A stretch of 64,000 bases of DNA from Corynebacterium rouxii (GTDB lineage Bacteria; Actinomycetota; Actinomycetes; Mycobacteriales; Mycobacteriaceae). The position numbers and the translations under genes are program-made. How positions within the stretch are numbered: position 1 is the first letter of the stretch; the number at the start of each line of letters is the position of its first letter. Below are positions 52,695 to 61,391 of the stretch, piece by piece. The notes under the pieces are model-generated. The model saw only the letters and a program-made list of their open reading frames with translations. It was not told the DNA's origin and made no database searches. The stretch lies in the NCBI RefSeq assembly GCF_902702935.1, contig NZ_LR738855.1, positions 620,001 through 684,000 of the forward strand, given 5' to 3'.

Positions 52695-53975
52695 ATGGCA
52701 ATCGACAACATTAAAGCGTATGCACACTTAAGCGACGCAGACATCGAAGAAATCGGTCGTCGCCTAGATCAGATCAAAGCAGAGGTAACGCAGTCACTAG
52801 GTGCTCGGGATGTGACCTACATCAAGCGCTTGATTCGTACTCAACGTAGCCTTGAGGCAGCTGGTCGATTCGCGCTGTTGTTTGCGGGAAATAAAAAGTG
52901 TTGGTGGCTCGGAACAGGGTTGCTCAGCACTGCGAAAATCCTAGAAAACCTCGAAATCGGGCATAACGTGCTTCATGGACAATGGGATTGGATGAATGAT
53001 CCCGAAATTCACTCCACCACATGGGAGTGGGACATTGTCTGCCCATCATCACAATGGATGCACTCCCATAACTTTGTTCATCACACCTACACCAATGTGC
53101 TGGGAATGGATAACGATGTGGGATACGGAATCTTGCGCGTCACCCGCGACAGAAAATGGACAGCACTACATGCTTTCCAACCAGTGGTGAATACCGTATT
53201 GGCAGCCATGTTCCAGTGGGCGGTGGGGTACTACGACGTGGAACTTGGGCGCTATCTGACTAAACGCGCTGATTGGAATGACACAAAAGACAAATTCTGG
53301 GAGACCACAAACAAAGCAGGTCGTCAGCTCGCTCGCGACTACGTTTTCTATCCGGCGCTTGCCGGAAAAGCCTTTCCGCAGGCAGTGAAGGCAAATGCGG
53401 TCGCGAACCTTGTGCGTTCTGTGTGGGCGTACTCTGTAATCTTCTGCGGACATTTTCCTGATGAGGCAGAGACGTTTACCAAAGAACAGTTTAAAAACGA
53501 GGACCACAATCAGTGGTATCTACGCCAAATGCTGGGGTCTGCAAACTTCTATGGCGGCAAGCTACTCACCATCATGTCGGGCAATTTGAATTACCAAATT
53601 GAGCATCATCTGTTCCCAGATATGCCATCGAACCGTCTGGCAGAAGTAGGCGAGAAAGTGCGCGCGCTGTGCGATGAATACGATCTGCCGTACAACGTCG
53701 ATTCTTTCCCAGCGCAGCTGTTCAAGGTGCAAAAAACACTGCTCAAGCTCACTCTTCCCAATAAGTATTTAGTGGCGAGCCCAGATAATGCTCCCGAGGT
53801 GCGTTCGAACCGAGCATTTTCGCAGAACCCTGAGATTGAAAACCAGCTGGCAGGAGGCTGCAACGGTAGCGGCCTACGCACGGGTCTTAAACTACTCAAA
53901 CGCCTGCGCCCGAGTATCAAAGATGCCATCTTGATCTACACCGGGCGCAGGCCGCGGGGCAATCAGCAGCGCTGA
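52695..53975 (+). CDS. Membrane fatty acid desaturase
   Basis: The 426-residue di-iron enzyme should introduce a double bond into acyl chains with electrons from the preceding reductase. It has three histidine boxes: HNVLHGQWDW, HSHNFVHHTY and QIEHHLFP, and hydrophobic segments between them. It corresponds to DesA3-type desaturases that make oleate for membrane lipids and mycolates. The ATG at 52695 is 14 bases after the reductase stop; the frame is open to 52644. It ends one base from the convergent rsgA. Confidence 0.92.
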   Translation: MAIDNIKAYAHLSDADIEEIGRRLDQIKAEVTQSLGARDVTYIKRLIRTQRSLEAAGRFALLFAGNKKCWWLGTGLLSTAKILENLEIGHNVLHGQWDWMNDPEIHSTTWEWDIVCPSSQWMHSHNFVHHTYTNVLGMDNDVGYGILRVTRDRKWTALHAFQPVVNTVLAAMFQWAVGYYDVELGRYLTKRADWNDTKDKFWETTNKAGRQLARDYVFYPALAGKAFPQAVKANAVANLVRSVWAYSVIFCGHFPDEAETFTKEQFKNEDHNQWYLRQMLGSANFYGGKLLTIMSGNLNYQIEHHLFPDMPSNRLAEVGEKVRALCDEYDLPYNVDSFPAQLFKVQKTLLKLTLPNKYLVASPDNAPEVRSNRAFSQNPEIENQLAGGCNGSGLRTGLKLLKRLRPSIKDAILIYTGRRPRGNQQR

Positions 53976-53976
53976 T

Positions 53977-54984
53977 CTATTCCCAATCCACGTTGGTGCG
54001 CAATGCACCGAGCAACTTGCGCACCGCGACAACGCGGCGACCAGTGGGGGAGTCTGCGTCGAAAGTGTCCAAGATACATTCTGGGTCGGCGGGAGGACCC
54101 ATGTGAGTACAACCGCGAGGGCATTGTTCGACTGCCTCGTGGAGGTCTTCAAATACACCGATCACGGTGTCGGCATCAACATGGGCGAGGCCAAAGGACC
54201 TGATACCTGGGGTGTCGATGATCCAGCCGCCTTCCGGCAACTGCAATGCGACCGCCTGCGTCGAGGTGTGGCGACCTTTGCCCACGCCGGATACCTCACC
54301 GGTTTCACGTGCCGCCGACGGCACCAGGCGGTTCACCAATGTCGATTTTCCTACCCCAGAATGCCCAATGGTCGCCGAAATAGCACCGTGGGTGAATTTT
54401 TGAAGCGGCTCCAGCGGGTCTTCTACACCGCACACCACAACGGGAACATTGAGAGCTGCAAACTCGGACGCGAACTCGGTGGGGTCAGCCAGATCGGATT
54501 TGGTCAGACAGATCACCGGCTGGAGATTGCCCACGAATGCCGCTATCAAGGCGCGTTCGACAAAGCCTGCGCGCGGTGCGGGATCGGCAACGGCGCAGAC
54601 GATGAGCAGTTGCTGTGCGTTGGCAACAACAATGCGCTCGTAAGGGTCGGTGTCGTCTGCAGTACGCCGTAACACGCTGCTGCGCTCAGCGAGTTTCACA
54701 ATGCGTGCTAGAGTGCCTGGCCGTCCTGAGGTATCACCAACAATTCCTACTCGGTCGCCGACTTCCACGGGTGTGCGTCCCATTTCGCGGGCGCGCATAC
54801 ACACCACGGGGGTGTCCTGACCGTCAAGGACAACTCCCCAGCGTCCGCGGTCTTTGGTTACAACCATGCCGAATTCAGCGTTGTCATGCTTTGGGCGATC
54901 TTTCGTGCGGGGACGTGAGCCTTTACCGGGGCGCACACGTACGTCGGATTCATCCCAATGGCGGCTAGAGTTTCTCCGTGCCAT
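53977..54984 (-). CDS. rsgA: Ribosome small-subunit GTPase RsgA
   Basis: The 335-residue circularly permuted GTPase helps mature the 30S subunit. The order of motifs is permuted: TKSD (G4) comes before GHSGVGKST (G1) and DTPG (G3), followed by a zinc-binding region with CPRGCTHM and C. The ATG at 54984 gives the usual N-terminus MARRNSSRHWDESD and lies 4 bases after the aroA stop; the frame is open to 55203 inside aroA. It forms an operon with aroA. Confidence 0.94.
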   Translation of the reverse strand: MARRNSSRHWDESDVRVRPGKGSRPRTKDRPKHDNAEFGMVVTKDRGRWGVVLDGQDTPVVCMRAREMGRTPVEVGDRVGIVGDTSGRPGTLARIVKLAERSSVLRRTADDTDPYERIVVANAQQLLIVCAVADPAPRAGFVERALIAAFVGNLQPVICLTKSDLADPTEFASEFAALNVPVVVCGVEDPLEPLQKFTHGAISATIGHSGVGKSTLVNRLVPSAARETGEVSGVGKGRHTSTQAVALQLPEGGWIIDTPGIRSFGLAHVDADTVIGVFEDLHEAVEQCPRGCTHMGPPADPECILDTFDADSPTGRRVVAVRKLLGALRTNVDWE

Positions 54985-54988
54985 CGAC

Positions 54989-56284
54989 CTAACCTCGCAC
55001 CATCGTGTGCCACATATCTGCAAACCCCGGCAGAGTCTTCGAGGTTGTATCAATGTTGTCAACCTGGACACCACCAACAACAAGGCCGATGATGGCACCA
55101 GCAGTTGCCATTCGGTGATCCGCATAGGAATGCCATGTTCCGCCATGAAGCGTGCTGGGCGTGATGTGGAGGCCGTCGGCAAGCTCAGTGCATGAGCCAC
55201 CAAGACCTGTGATTTCTTGGGTCAGCGCTGCAAGACGATCGGTCTCATGCCCACGCAGATGAGCAATGCCCACCAGCTTCGATGGTGTGGTGGCAAGAGC
55301 AGCCAAAGCTGCAACAGTGGGGGTGAGCTCACCGATGTCCGACATGTCGAGAGAAATTCCCTTCAGCTGACCGCGCGCCGGACCGCTTACCCGCAGGTCA
55401 AAGCTCGAGCCTCGTGAGATCATCTCTACTGTGCATCCCATACGGCTTAAAATATCGCGTATTACATCGCCGGCTTGGGTCGTGCGCTGCGGCCAATCCG
55501 GAATAGTGACGGTTCCACCGGTCACGGCTGCAGCTGCAAGAAATGGCGTTGCGTTGGAGAGATCCGGTTCGATGTTCCAGGTTCGAGCTTCTACGTCACC
55601 TGGTTCTACTCGCCATTCGTTTTCTACGGAATCATCCACCTGTACACCAGCAAGGCGCAGCATGTCGACTGTCATTTCGATGTGAGGCAGGCTTGGCAAC
55701 TTGCCGCCGACATGTCGTACAGTCAGTCCGGTGCGATAGCGTGCGCCGGCAAGCAGAAGCCCAGAGACAAACTGGGAGGAACCAGAAGCATCGATGTCTA
55801 CGACACCGCCCGCGGGTTGCCCGGAGGCTTCTACATGGAAGGGGAGCTGGGTGCCGGTAACCGTTACGCCCAGTGCGCGGAGAGCATCGAGGATTTCTCC
55901 CATGGGGCGGGTACGCGCTTGAACATCGCCGTCAAAGAACACGCTGCCATGAGCTAGCGCGGCTATGGGCGGAACAAAACGCATGACTGTTCCGGCGAGG
56001 CCACAGTCGATGGTAGCGCTGTGGAAAGGCGCGGGGGTGACGTACAGTGATGTGGATGCCGCGCCGTGATTGGGGTCGTCGAAACGCACGCTAGCACCTA
56101 GGGCGGTGAGCGCACGGATCATTAAGTCGGTGTCGCGTGAGCGTAGCGCCCCGTTGATCTGCGCTGGGCGATGAGCGATCGCGGACAAGATAAGCGCGCG
56201 GTTGGTCATCGACTTAGACCCCGGAACCCGTACGGTTGCATGTACCGCATTGGTTGGGGTTGGTGCTTCCCACAATTGTGCCAT
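54989..56284 (-). CDS. aroA: 3-phosphoshikimate 1-carboxyvinyltransferase (EPSP synthase)
   Basis: The 431-residue enzyme joins shikimate-3-phosphate and phosphoenolpyruvate in aromatic amino acid synthesis. Motifs include [24 protein letters not shown] and [11 protein letters not shown]. The ATG at 56284 has GGAGGA directly abutting it, too close to act as a normal ribosome-binding site, and TATTAT 6 bases upstream, so a leaderless message is likely. The divergent SRAP gene starts only 17 bases away. Confidence 0.96.
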   Translation of the reverse strand: MAQLWEAPTPTNAVHATVRVPGSKSMTNRALILSAIAHRPAQINGALRSRDTDLMIRALTALGASVRFDDPNHGAASTSLYVTPAPFHSATIDCGLAGTVMRFVPPIAALAHGSVFFDGDVQARTRPMGEILDALRALGVTVTGTQLPFHVEASGQPAGGVVDIDASGSSQFVSGLLLAGARYRTGLTVRHVGGKLPSLPHIEMTVDMLRLAGVQVDDSVENEWRVEPGDVEARTWNIEPDLSNATPFLAAAAVTGGTVTIPDWPQRTTQAGDVIRDILSRMGCTVEMISRGSSFDLRVSGPARGQLKGISLDMSDIGELTPTVAALAALATTPSKLVGIAHLRGHETDRLAALTQEITGLGGSCTELADGLHITPSTLHGGTWHSYADHRMATAGAIIGLVVGGVQVDNIDTTSKTLPGFADMWHTMVRG

Positions 56285-56289
56285 TCCTC

Positions 56290-56296
56290 CATAATA
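56290..56296. promoter_or_regulatory. Overlapping -10 boxes of divergent aroA and SRAP genes
   Basis: On the plus strand CATAAT (56290-56295) ends 6 bases before the SRAP ATG at 56302; on the minus strand TATTAT (56291-56296) ends 6 bases before the aroA ATG at 56284. Both transcripts would be leaderless, and polymerase cannot occupy both boxes at once. Confidence 0.6.
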
Positions 56297-56301
56297 AAGG
56301 C

Positions 56302-56964
56302 ATGTGCGGACGCTTTGTTTTGTTTACCACCGACGAGTCGCTATTGGGACACCCAGCGCTGCGGATTTTTCACAGCATTCACGCGCCGAAAGGCATGCCA
56401 CCGGCGCGCTATAACATCGCCCCTACCACGATCATTCCGATTCTTCGGGTGGGAACAACCCCGACGGAGGCCGTGATCGAGCCAGCGCGTTGGGGGCTGA
56501 TTCCTGCATGGAAGCGCGAGGTTACGTCACCACCACTGTTTAACGCGCGCGCAGAAACAGTGACCACAAAACCGAGCTTTCGTCAGGCATTTCGTACCCA
56601 ACGGTGCGCGATCCCCATGGACGGCTACTACGAATGGCACAACAAGAAACCATATTGGATTACGACCGGCACACCCACGTGGGTTGCCGGCCTATGGGAT
56701 AGCGGTGCGGGCATGCTTTCAACGACGATGGTCACCACAGATTCCGTTGCACCTTTGGACTGGCTACATCACCGCATGCCGAGGTTTTTAAACAACGACG
56801 AGCTCGCCGTGTGGCTGCGTGGCAGCACCGACGAGGCCAGCGGACTTCTTGCTCCCGGCAATGCATCCGCCTTTCGCACGAGCCCAGCTGACCCCAACGT
56901 GGGAAATATCCGCAACGATTACCCAGAGCTTATCGACGCCCCCACGGACCTATTCAGCCTGTAA
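56302..56964 (+). CDS. SRAP-domain (YedK/HMCES-type) protein
   Basis: The 220-residue protein shields abasic sites in single-stranded DNA by a covalent bond to its catalytic Cys2. It begins MCGRF, has [10 protein letters not shown], the NARAET catalytic region, DGYYEW and LHHRMPRFL with the conserved histidine. The ATG at 56302 is required because Cys2 must be exposed after removal of methionine; the longer frame from 56236 would bury it. It overlaps ybaK by 15 bases at the 3-prime end. Confidence 0.93.
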   Translation: MCGRFVLFTTDESLLGHPALRIFHSIHAPKGMPPARYNIAPTTIIPILRVGTTPTEAVIEPARWGLIPAWKREVTSPPLFNARAETVTTKPSFRQAFRTQRCAIPMDGYYEWHNKKPYWITTGTPTWVAGLWDSGAGMLSTTMVTTDSVAPLDWLHHRMPRFLNNDELAVWLRGSTDEASGLLAPGNASAFRTSPADPNVGNIRNDYPELIDAPTDLFSL

Positions 56965-57453
56965 ATCCGCGAAACTTCCGTTAACCACACCGATAAGGTC
57001 CTCGCCACTAAGCTCCACATCAAGACCGCGCTTGCCGCCGGAAACAAAAATCGTGTCAAACAAAATGGCCGTCTCATCCACCACAGTGGGCAACGGGTGT
57101 TTCTGACCAATGGGAGAAATACCACCAGGAATATAGCCCGACGATTTAGCCGCATCATGCTGATCAGCCATCGTGGCTTTCGACGCGCCCAACGCAGCCG
57201 CCGCCTTTTTCAAACTCAGCTTCGAGGTCACCGGAATACAAGCGACCGCAAGTTGACGCTTGGGACCTTTACCCGCGGTTAAATCGATGACCAGTGTTTT
57301 AAAAATCCTATCCGAATCTACGTCGAGTGCTGCAGCTGCTGCGTCACCAAAATGGTCTGTGCCACCTTCAAAAGTAGACACCGAATGCTTGATACCTGCA
57401 GCTTCCAACACAGCGAGTGCAGGTGTAGCACCGGACGGCTTTTTCTTGCTCAT
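56950..57453 (-). CDS. ybaK: Cys-tRNA(Pro)/Cys-tRNA(Cys) deacylase YbaK
   Basis: The 167-residue editing enzyme clears cysteine wrongly attached to tRNA-Pro. It has the YbaK pattern DRIFKTLVID, LAVACIPVTSKLSLKKAA and GYIPGGISPIGQKHPLPTVVD (read in pieces). The ATG at 57453 is divergent from sigH. The last 15 bases overlap the SRAP gene tail-to-tail. Confidence 0.92.
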   Translation of the reverse strand: MSKKKPSGATPALAVLEAAGIKHSVSTFEGGTDHFGDAAAAALDVDSDRIFKTLVIDLTAGKGPKRQLAVACIPVTSKLSLKKAAAALGASKATMADQHDAAKSSGYIPGGISPIGQKHPLPTVVDETAILFDTIFVSGGKRGLDVELSGEDLIGVVNGSFADLQAE

Positions 57454-57498
57454 TTATGCCTCCTACTAGAATGGTTTTAACAATATCTAAGGAGACCA

Positions 57499-58122
57499 GT
57501 GGCTACGAAAACAAGCGACCTTGACGCACGTTTCGAGCGTGACGCACTACCGTTGCTCGATCAACTTTATGGTGGCGCACTCCGGATGACGCGTAACCCA
57601 GCAGACGCTGAGGACCTAGTCCAAGAAACCTACGTTAAGGCATATCAAGCCTTCAACAGCTTTAGTGAAGGAACTAACCTCAAAGCATGGCTGTACCGCA
57701 TTATGACCAATACGTATATCAACTCGTATCGGAAAAAGAAGCGCCAGCCTACGCAGCAATCCGCTGAAGATGTGACCGATCATCAGCTGCTGGCCACGTC
57801 CTCCCATGAATCAGTCGGATTGGAATCCGCTGAAGTGGAAGCCCTGAAAAATCTTCCTAACCAGCGCATTGCCCAAGCCATGAACGATCTCAGTGAGGAC
57901 TACCGCATGGTGGTTTACTACGCAGACGTTGAGGGTTTGGCATACAAAGAGATCGCAGAGATCATGGGCACCCCGCTGGGAACCGTGATGAGTCGGCTCC
58001 ATCGTGGAAGAAAACAATTGCGCGAGGCGTTGAAAGACGTGGCGCAAGAACACGGAATTGCGGTTGAGGATAAACACGCAGATCACACCACTGATGCTGC
58101 AGGAAGGAAGAACAAAGCATGA
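57499..58122 (+). CDS. sigH: ECF sigma factor SigH
   Basis: The 207-residue sigma factor directs the response to oxidative and heat stress. Region 2 reads [20 protein letters not shown] and [20 protein letters not shown] (with the conserved core-binding and -10 residues); region 4 reads [19 protein letters not shown] and [20 protein letters not shown] lies 4 bases before the GTG at 57499. It overlaps rshA by 4 bases (ATGA), the usual sigma/anti-sigma coupling. Confidence 0.96.
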   Translation: MATKTSDLDARFERDALPLLDQLYGGALRMTRNPADAEDLVQETYVKAYQAFNSFSEGTNLKAWLYRIMTNTYINSYRKKKRQPTQQSAEDVTDHQLLATSSHESVGLESAEVEALKNLPNQRIAQAMNDLSEDYRMVVYYADVEGLAYKEIAEIMGTPLGTVMSRLHRGRKQLREALKDVAQEHGIAVEDKHADHTTDAAGRKNKA

Positions 58123-58370
58123 GCCACGAGGGATGTTCTTGTTCCGAATTACGCGAGTACATGTATGCCTTACTCGACAGGGAACTTTCTCCAGTCGATT
58201 GTGCTCGCCTGCAGGCACACTTAGCCCAGTGTCCGCACTGCGCTGAGATCGTAGAAGCAGAAACCGAACTACGCGGTTTGCTGAAACGCTGCTGCTGTGG
58301 CACCGCACCGGCTACCCTGCGGGAAAAGATCACGTATTCGATCTCTATTACTCAGATCAAATACCAGTAA
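58119..58370 (+). CDS. rshA: Zinc-dependent anti-sigma factor RshA
   Basis: The 83-residue protein holds SigH inactive and releases it on thiol oxidation. The ZAS motif H-X3-C-X2-C is seen in HLAQCPHC, with extra cysteines at both ends (GCSCSE and KRCCCG). The ATG overlaps the sigH stop. A hairpin follows after about 150 bases. Confidence 0.95.
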   Translation: MSHEGCSCSELREYMYALLDRELSPVDCARLQAHLAQCPHCAEIVEAETELRGLLKRCCCGTAPATLREKITYSISITQIKYQ

Positions 58371-58518
58371 TGAATTCGTGGCAGCCTGACAAAACAATCC
58401 GTCGGTGGACGGTTCTAATCTGAACAGCTGTTGAACGAAGAAGATACACGCCAGATCATCGTCAAGACGTGTACGGGGCTTAGCGTACGCCCCCAATGGC
58501 AACAGATACGAGAATGAA

Positions 58519-58584
58519 AAAGCTCGCGATGTGAAGTCCGTCTTTTCCCATTATCGGGGAAGAGGACCTCGAATCGCGAGCTTT
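58519..58584. terminator. Nested hairpin between rshA and bL37
   Basis: AAAGCTCGCGAT (58519-58530) pairs with ATCGCGAGCTTT (58573-58584) over 12 bp. An inner pairing of GTCCGTCTTTTCCC with GGGGAAGAGGAC extends it. It lies after rshA and 17 bases beyond the stop codon of the convergent bL37 gene, so it can serve both. Confidence 0.8.
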
Positions 58585-58601
58585 GTTGCGCTCTTAGTGA
58601 C

Positions 58602-58676
58602 TTAAGAGTTAGGGCGCTTACCGTGGTTAGCCTTGTTCTTACGACGGTCCTTGCGCTTACGTCCACGCTTGCTCAT
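58602..58676 (-). CDS. 50S ribosomal protein bL37 (24 residues)
   Basis: The minus strand encodes a 24-residue, very basic peptide starting MSKRGRKRKDRRKNKANHG, which matches the actinobacterial ribosomal protein bL37 (AURKAIP1/COX24-like). The ATG at 58676 lies 8 bases after AAGGAG. The gene is too short for usual gene finders. It faces rshA across a hairpin and lies on the same strand as, and downstream of, whcE. Confidence 0.93.
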   Translation of the reverse strand: MSKRGRKRKDRRKNKANHGKRPNS

Positions 58677-58760
58677 GGTGGTGCTCCTTATAGGTTGCAG
58701 AAAATGTCAATATCGAAACACCACCTTAGTAGGTGAGGAGGTGACTCGGAAAATCGGTGG

Positions 58761-58777
58761 GGAAACCCCACAGGGGG
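58761..58777 (-). terminator. Short hairpin after whcE
   Basis: GGTGGGG and CCCCAC pair around AAA just downstream of the whcE stop on the minus strand. The stem is short (6 bp) and the U tract is weak. Confidence 0.5.
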
Positions 58778-58787
58778 GAGGTAACAG

Positions 58788-59048
58788 CTATGCGGTAGCG
58801 CGTGCGCGACCACGGCCGCGGTTCTTACGACGCTTGAGCGCGCGGCGCTCATCTTCGCTCATGCCGCCCCACACGCCGGCATCCTGACCGGTTTCCAATG
58901 CCCATGCGAGGCACTGGGAGGTAACTGGACAGCGGTTGCATACTACTTTTGCTGCAGCGACCTGTGCCAACGCTGGGCCAGAGTTGCCGACAGGGAAGAA
59001 GAGCTCGGGATCTTCATCGCGACAAACGGCTTCATGGCGCCAATCCAT
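58788..59048 (-). CDS. whcE: WhiB-family regulator WhcE (WhiB1 type)
   Basis: The 86-residue protein is nearly identical in pattern to mycobacterial WhiB1: MDWRHEAVCRDEDPELFFPV, KVVCNRCPVTSQCLAWALET and GVWGGMSEDERRALKRRK. Four cysteines hold a 4Fe-4S cluster that reacts with nitric oxide or oxidants. In C. glutamicum WhcE takes part in the SigH-dependent oxidative-stress response, which fits the location next to sigH-rshA. GGAG lies 6 bases before the ATG. Confidence 0.95.
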   Translation of the reverse strand: MDWRHEAVCRDEDPELFFPVGNSGPALAQVAAAKVVCNRCPVTSQCLAWALETGQDAGVWGGMSEDERRALKRRKNRGRGRARATA

Positions 59049-59682
59049 TGTGGTCTCCTAAAATCACTACACGTTTAACAGAACAGTTCGAGGGCACACG
59101 AAACTCACATTCCGACAGTTGTTGGCTGGGGAAGGTGGCAGAATCACGCAAGGACTCACGTCATGCATGCTGAGTGAGTGCGGTGGGGGTTCTTTGTGTG
59201 CCTCAAAGCTGGGCAGGTAACACTTGTTCCTGCCTGAGGTACTTGGAAATAATGGCATGTCCGCTCGCGCTTGGGAAGGGTTAACGCTTAAAAAGTGTTA
59301 AGTATCACATTTTGGGAGTATATTGCTGTCGGCCTCAGAAGGTATGTTGGGGTGGGTTTGCTATGGCTGTCTAAGAATCAAAACGCCGCTTCCAGTAGTT
59401 TTAGTTTTTATCTTTGGGTATATCGGTGGGATGGTCGTGATTGTGGGGTCAAATCGCAGATTCGGTAACCCCCAAATGGGAAATTTTGTCAGTCCTGTAA
59501 GGGGCTGCTATTTCTTAGTGAAAATTAATAAATTTGATTAGGTGTGTATTAGGGGTGCGGGCACGAGGGGGCGTCGAAACGCCGTTACGCTGGCACTAAA
59601 ATGGCAATAACGTGGTAAAAAGTTGCGTGCAATTGGGTTGTGTGAACCCCAGTTGGATAGTCACTGCACTACACTCTTCAGG
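59049..59682. other. Long intergenic region upstream of whcE
   Basis: About 630 bases between divergent genes hold no gene I can support; a 72-codon frame from a TTG at 59323 has a hydrophobic segment but no family match. A CRP/GlxR-like half-conserved site lies at 59294-59309 (AGTG, 8 bases, CACA). Near the right end is the -10 box of the next gene. Confidence 0.45.
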
Positions 59683-60135
59683 GTGAGCAGCGAACAAAAC
59701 CAACCCAATGATTACGCCCCCCTAGGCGCGCTTCCGCCAACGACAATCCGAAACGCTGGGATCATCGCTATCGTGCAGTCCGTTATCGGCCTCGGATTTG
59801 CGCTATTCCTTGTGCTACGAAGTATTACTGGCGCGCCAGAGGAATCTATTGTGTACGAAACCGATACTGCAGTCACCTCGGTGGGAATAGGTACAGCGAT
59901 ATTTTTTATCATCGTGTTTGGAACTGTCATTGCAGGCGCAATCATGATGATGCGTGGAAAGCGCTGGGGTCGTGGTCCCGTCATCATGCTTGAAATTTTA
60001 TTGCTACCCATCGGTTTTTACATGATCAGCGGGCACGCTCTGCTTCTCGCTGTGGCCACCTGTGCCTCGGCGATCGCAACCCTTGTGTACTTGTTCAGTC
60101 CCCGTTCCCTCGATTGGGCAGCGCGCAACTACTAG
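59683..60135 (+). CDS. Four-helix hypothetical membrane protein
   Basis: The 150-residue protein has four predicted membrane helices (IIAIVQSVIGLGFALFLVL, IGTAIFFIIVFGTVIAGAIM, GPVIMLEILLLPIGFYMI and LLLAVATCASAIATLVYLF). I do not recognise a family. The GTG at 59683 is preceded by TACACT 7 bases upstream and no ribosome-binding site, so it is probably leaderless; the frame is open to 59623. Its last 4 bases overlap the convergent beta-propeller gene. Confidence 0.72.
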   Translation: MSSEQNQPNDYAPLGALPPTTIRNAGIIAIVQSVIGLGFALFLVLRSITGAPEESIVYETDTAVTSVGIGTAIFFIIVFGTVIAGAIMMMRGKRWGRGPVIMLEILLLPIGFYMISGHALLLAVATCASAIATLVYLFSPRSLDWAARNY

Positions 60136-61391
60136 CGGAAAATAACAACTTGGTCCCCACGTTTTTCCACGATGTGGGGTTCCGCAATGCCCATTGACAC
60201 AAAGCCGGCATAGCCGCCGCGATCGACTGGGACAGTACGGATTACCTGTCCAGACATAGGTTCGATCTCGGTCCATCCTTCGGCTGTGGGATAAGCTACG
60301 TGAGCTCCGAGGCTAACTCCGGTGCCGATAGCGTCGGGAAGCTCACGCTCTACAGCGAGGGTGTCGGGGCGCATTAAATATAGCGTGTGATTGTGATACC
60401 ACGTGATGTAATGTGTTAAATCGGCAACGAGCGGCGCAGTATTCGTGATCTCTGGGGCTTGGGGGATCTCATGACGCGCGACTTCATGCCCATGCGCGTC
60501 GAAGCTAATAATCGCAGGCGTGGGGGAGTCTACGGCTACCGCAGCGTTTGTTTGTCCCACCGCAATAACGTGGGCGGTGGTGTCACCGAGATCAATATCT
60601 TGAGTAATTTCTGGTTGTCGAGAATCTTCCGGTGTTGTCTTTTGCAGGCGTAACCACGATGACCCTTCGCAGGAATCCACAACGGCCAACAGATCTTTTC
60701 GAGTCAGTGCAGAAGTAATGCTGCAGTCTTCGTGCGGTTGTTGGTGGGCCTCCTGCTTAATGGGGACGTCACCGTATTCCACGGTGCGTACTAAATCAGA
60801 GCGCCACAGTTCCACGCGCTGGTCGGAGACAATACCGACACGATCATTGGACATAATAGGGGAGACATTTTCGCTTGCCGACGCACTTCTCGTCGCCGAA
60901 TACTGTCCTGAGCTGGCAGATACTGCGACCACATCGCCACAGCCGCGGCCCGTCTTATACGTCATCACCACGTCACCCCATGCTTGAGCTAGCGAGCACA
61001 GCGGTACGTCGCGGGAATAACTCCACACTGTGCTGCCATCATCAGGGTCGATTGCGGTTACGGTCATGTCTTTATAGGAAATGACTAGGCCTTTGGCAAT
61101 GATGGGCCGCGGCGACCAAGGATCGGCTGGAAGCGTTTTTAAAGGAGTTGCTTCGGCGGGTAATGCAGTAAGTGCTCGGGGTGCGACGTAGGAATCCTGT
61201 GCAGAATCTGATTGCGATGCTGCCGGTGTGAGATGTGAATGCCTCGCAGGTGCAGTTGCCCATACGGTGGCCACTGCGCCCGCGCACAACACCGAAACGA
61301 TTGCTGTGGCAATATAGTCGCGCCGACTTCTTTGTAGTGCGCCTGGCTTACGGCGCTTACGACGAGGAGTTCCCTGGTCGGATGGTTTCAT
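60132..61391 (-). CDS. Membrane-anchored beta-propeller protein, Rv3212-like
   Basis: The 419-residue protein has a basic N-terminus, one membrane helix (DYIATAIVSVLCAGAVATVW, about residues 25-44) and an extracytoplasmic domain with PQQ-type propeller repeats such as VTAIDPDDGSTVWSYSRD and VVAVSASSGQYS. It resembles mycobacterial Rv3212, which also lies next to a DEAD-box helicase. Function unknown. The ATG overlaps the rhlE stop (ATGA), so the two are coupled. Confidence 0.82.
   Translation of the reverse strand: MKPSDQGTPRRKRRKPGALQRSRRDYIATAIVSVLCAGAVATVWATAPARHSHLTPAASQSDSAQDSYVAPRALTALPAEATPLKTLPADPWSPRPIIAKGLVISYKDMTVTAIDPDDGSTVWSYSRDVPLCSLAQAWGDVVMTYKTGRGCGDVVAVSASSGQYSATRSASASENVSPIMSNDRVGIVSDQRVELWRSDLVRTVEYGDVPIKQEAHQQPHEDCSITSALTRKDLLAVVDSCEGSSWLRLQKTTPEDSRQPEITQDIDLGDTTAHVIAVGQTNAAVAVDSPTPAIISFDAHGHEVARHEIPQAPEITNTAPLVADLTHYITWYHNHTLYLMRPDTLAVERELPDAIGTGVSLGAHVAYPTAEGWTEIEPMSGQVIRTVPVDRGGYAGFVSMGIAEPHIVEKRGDQVVIFR

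Noticed and set aside
59323..59541. 72-codon frame with a membrane-like segment upstream of whcE
   Set aside because: It has only a TTG start with close spacing to GGGAG and no recognised family; it may be chance in AT-rich DNA.
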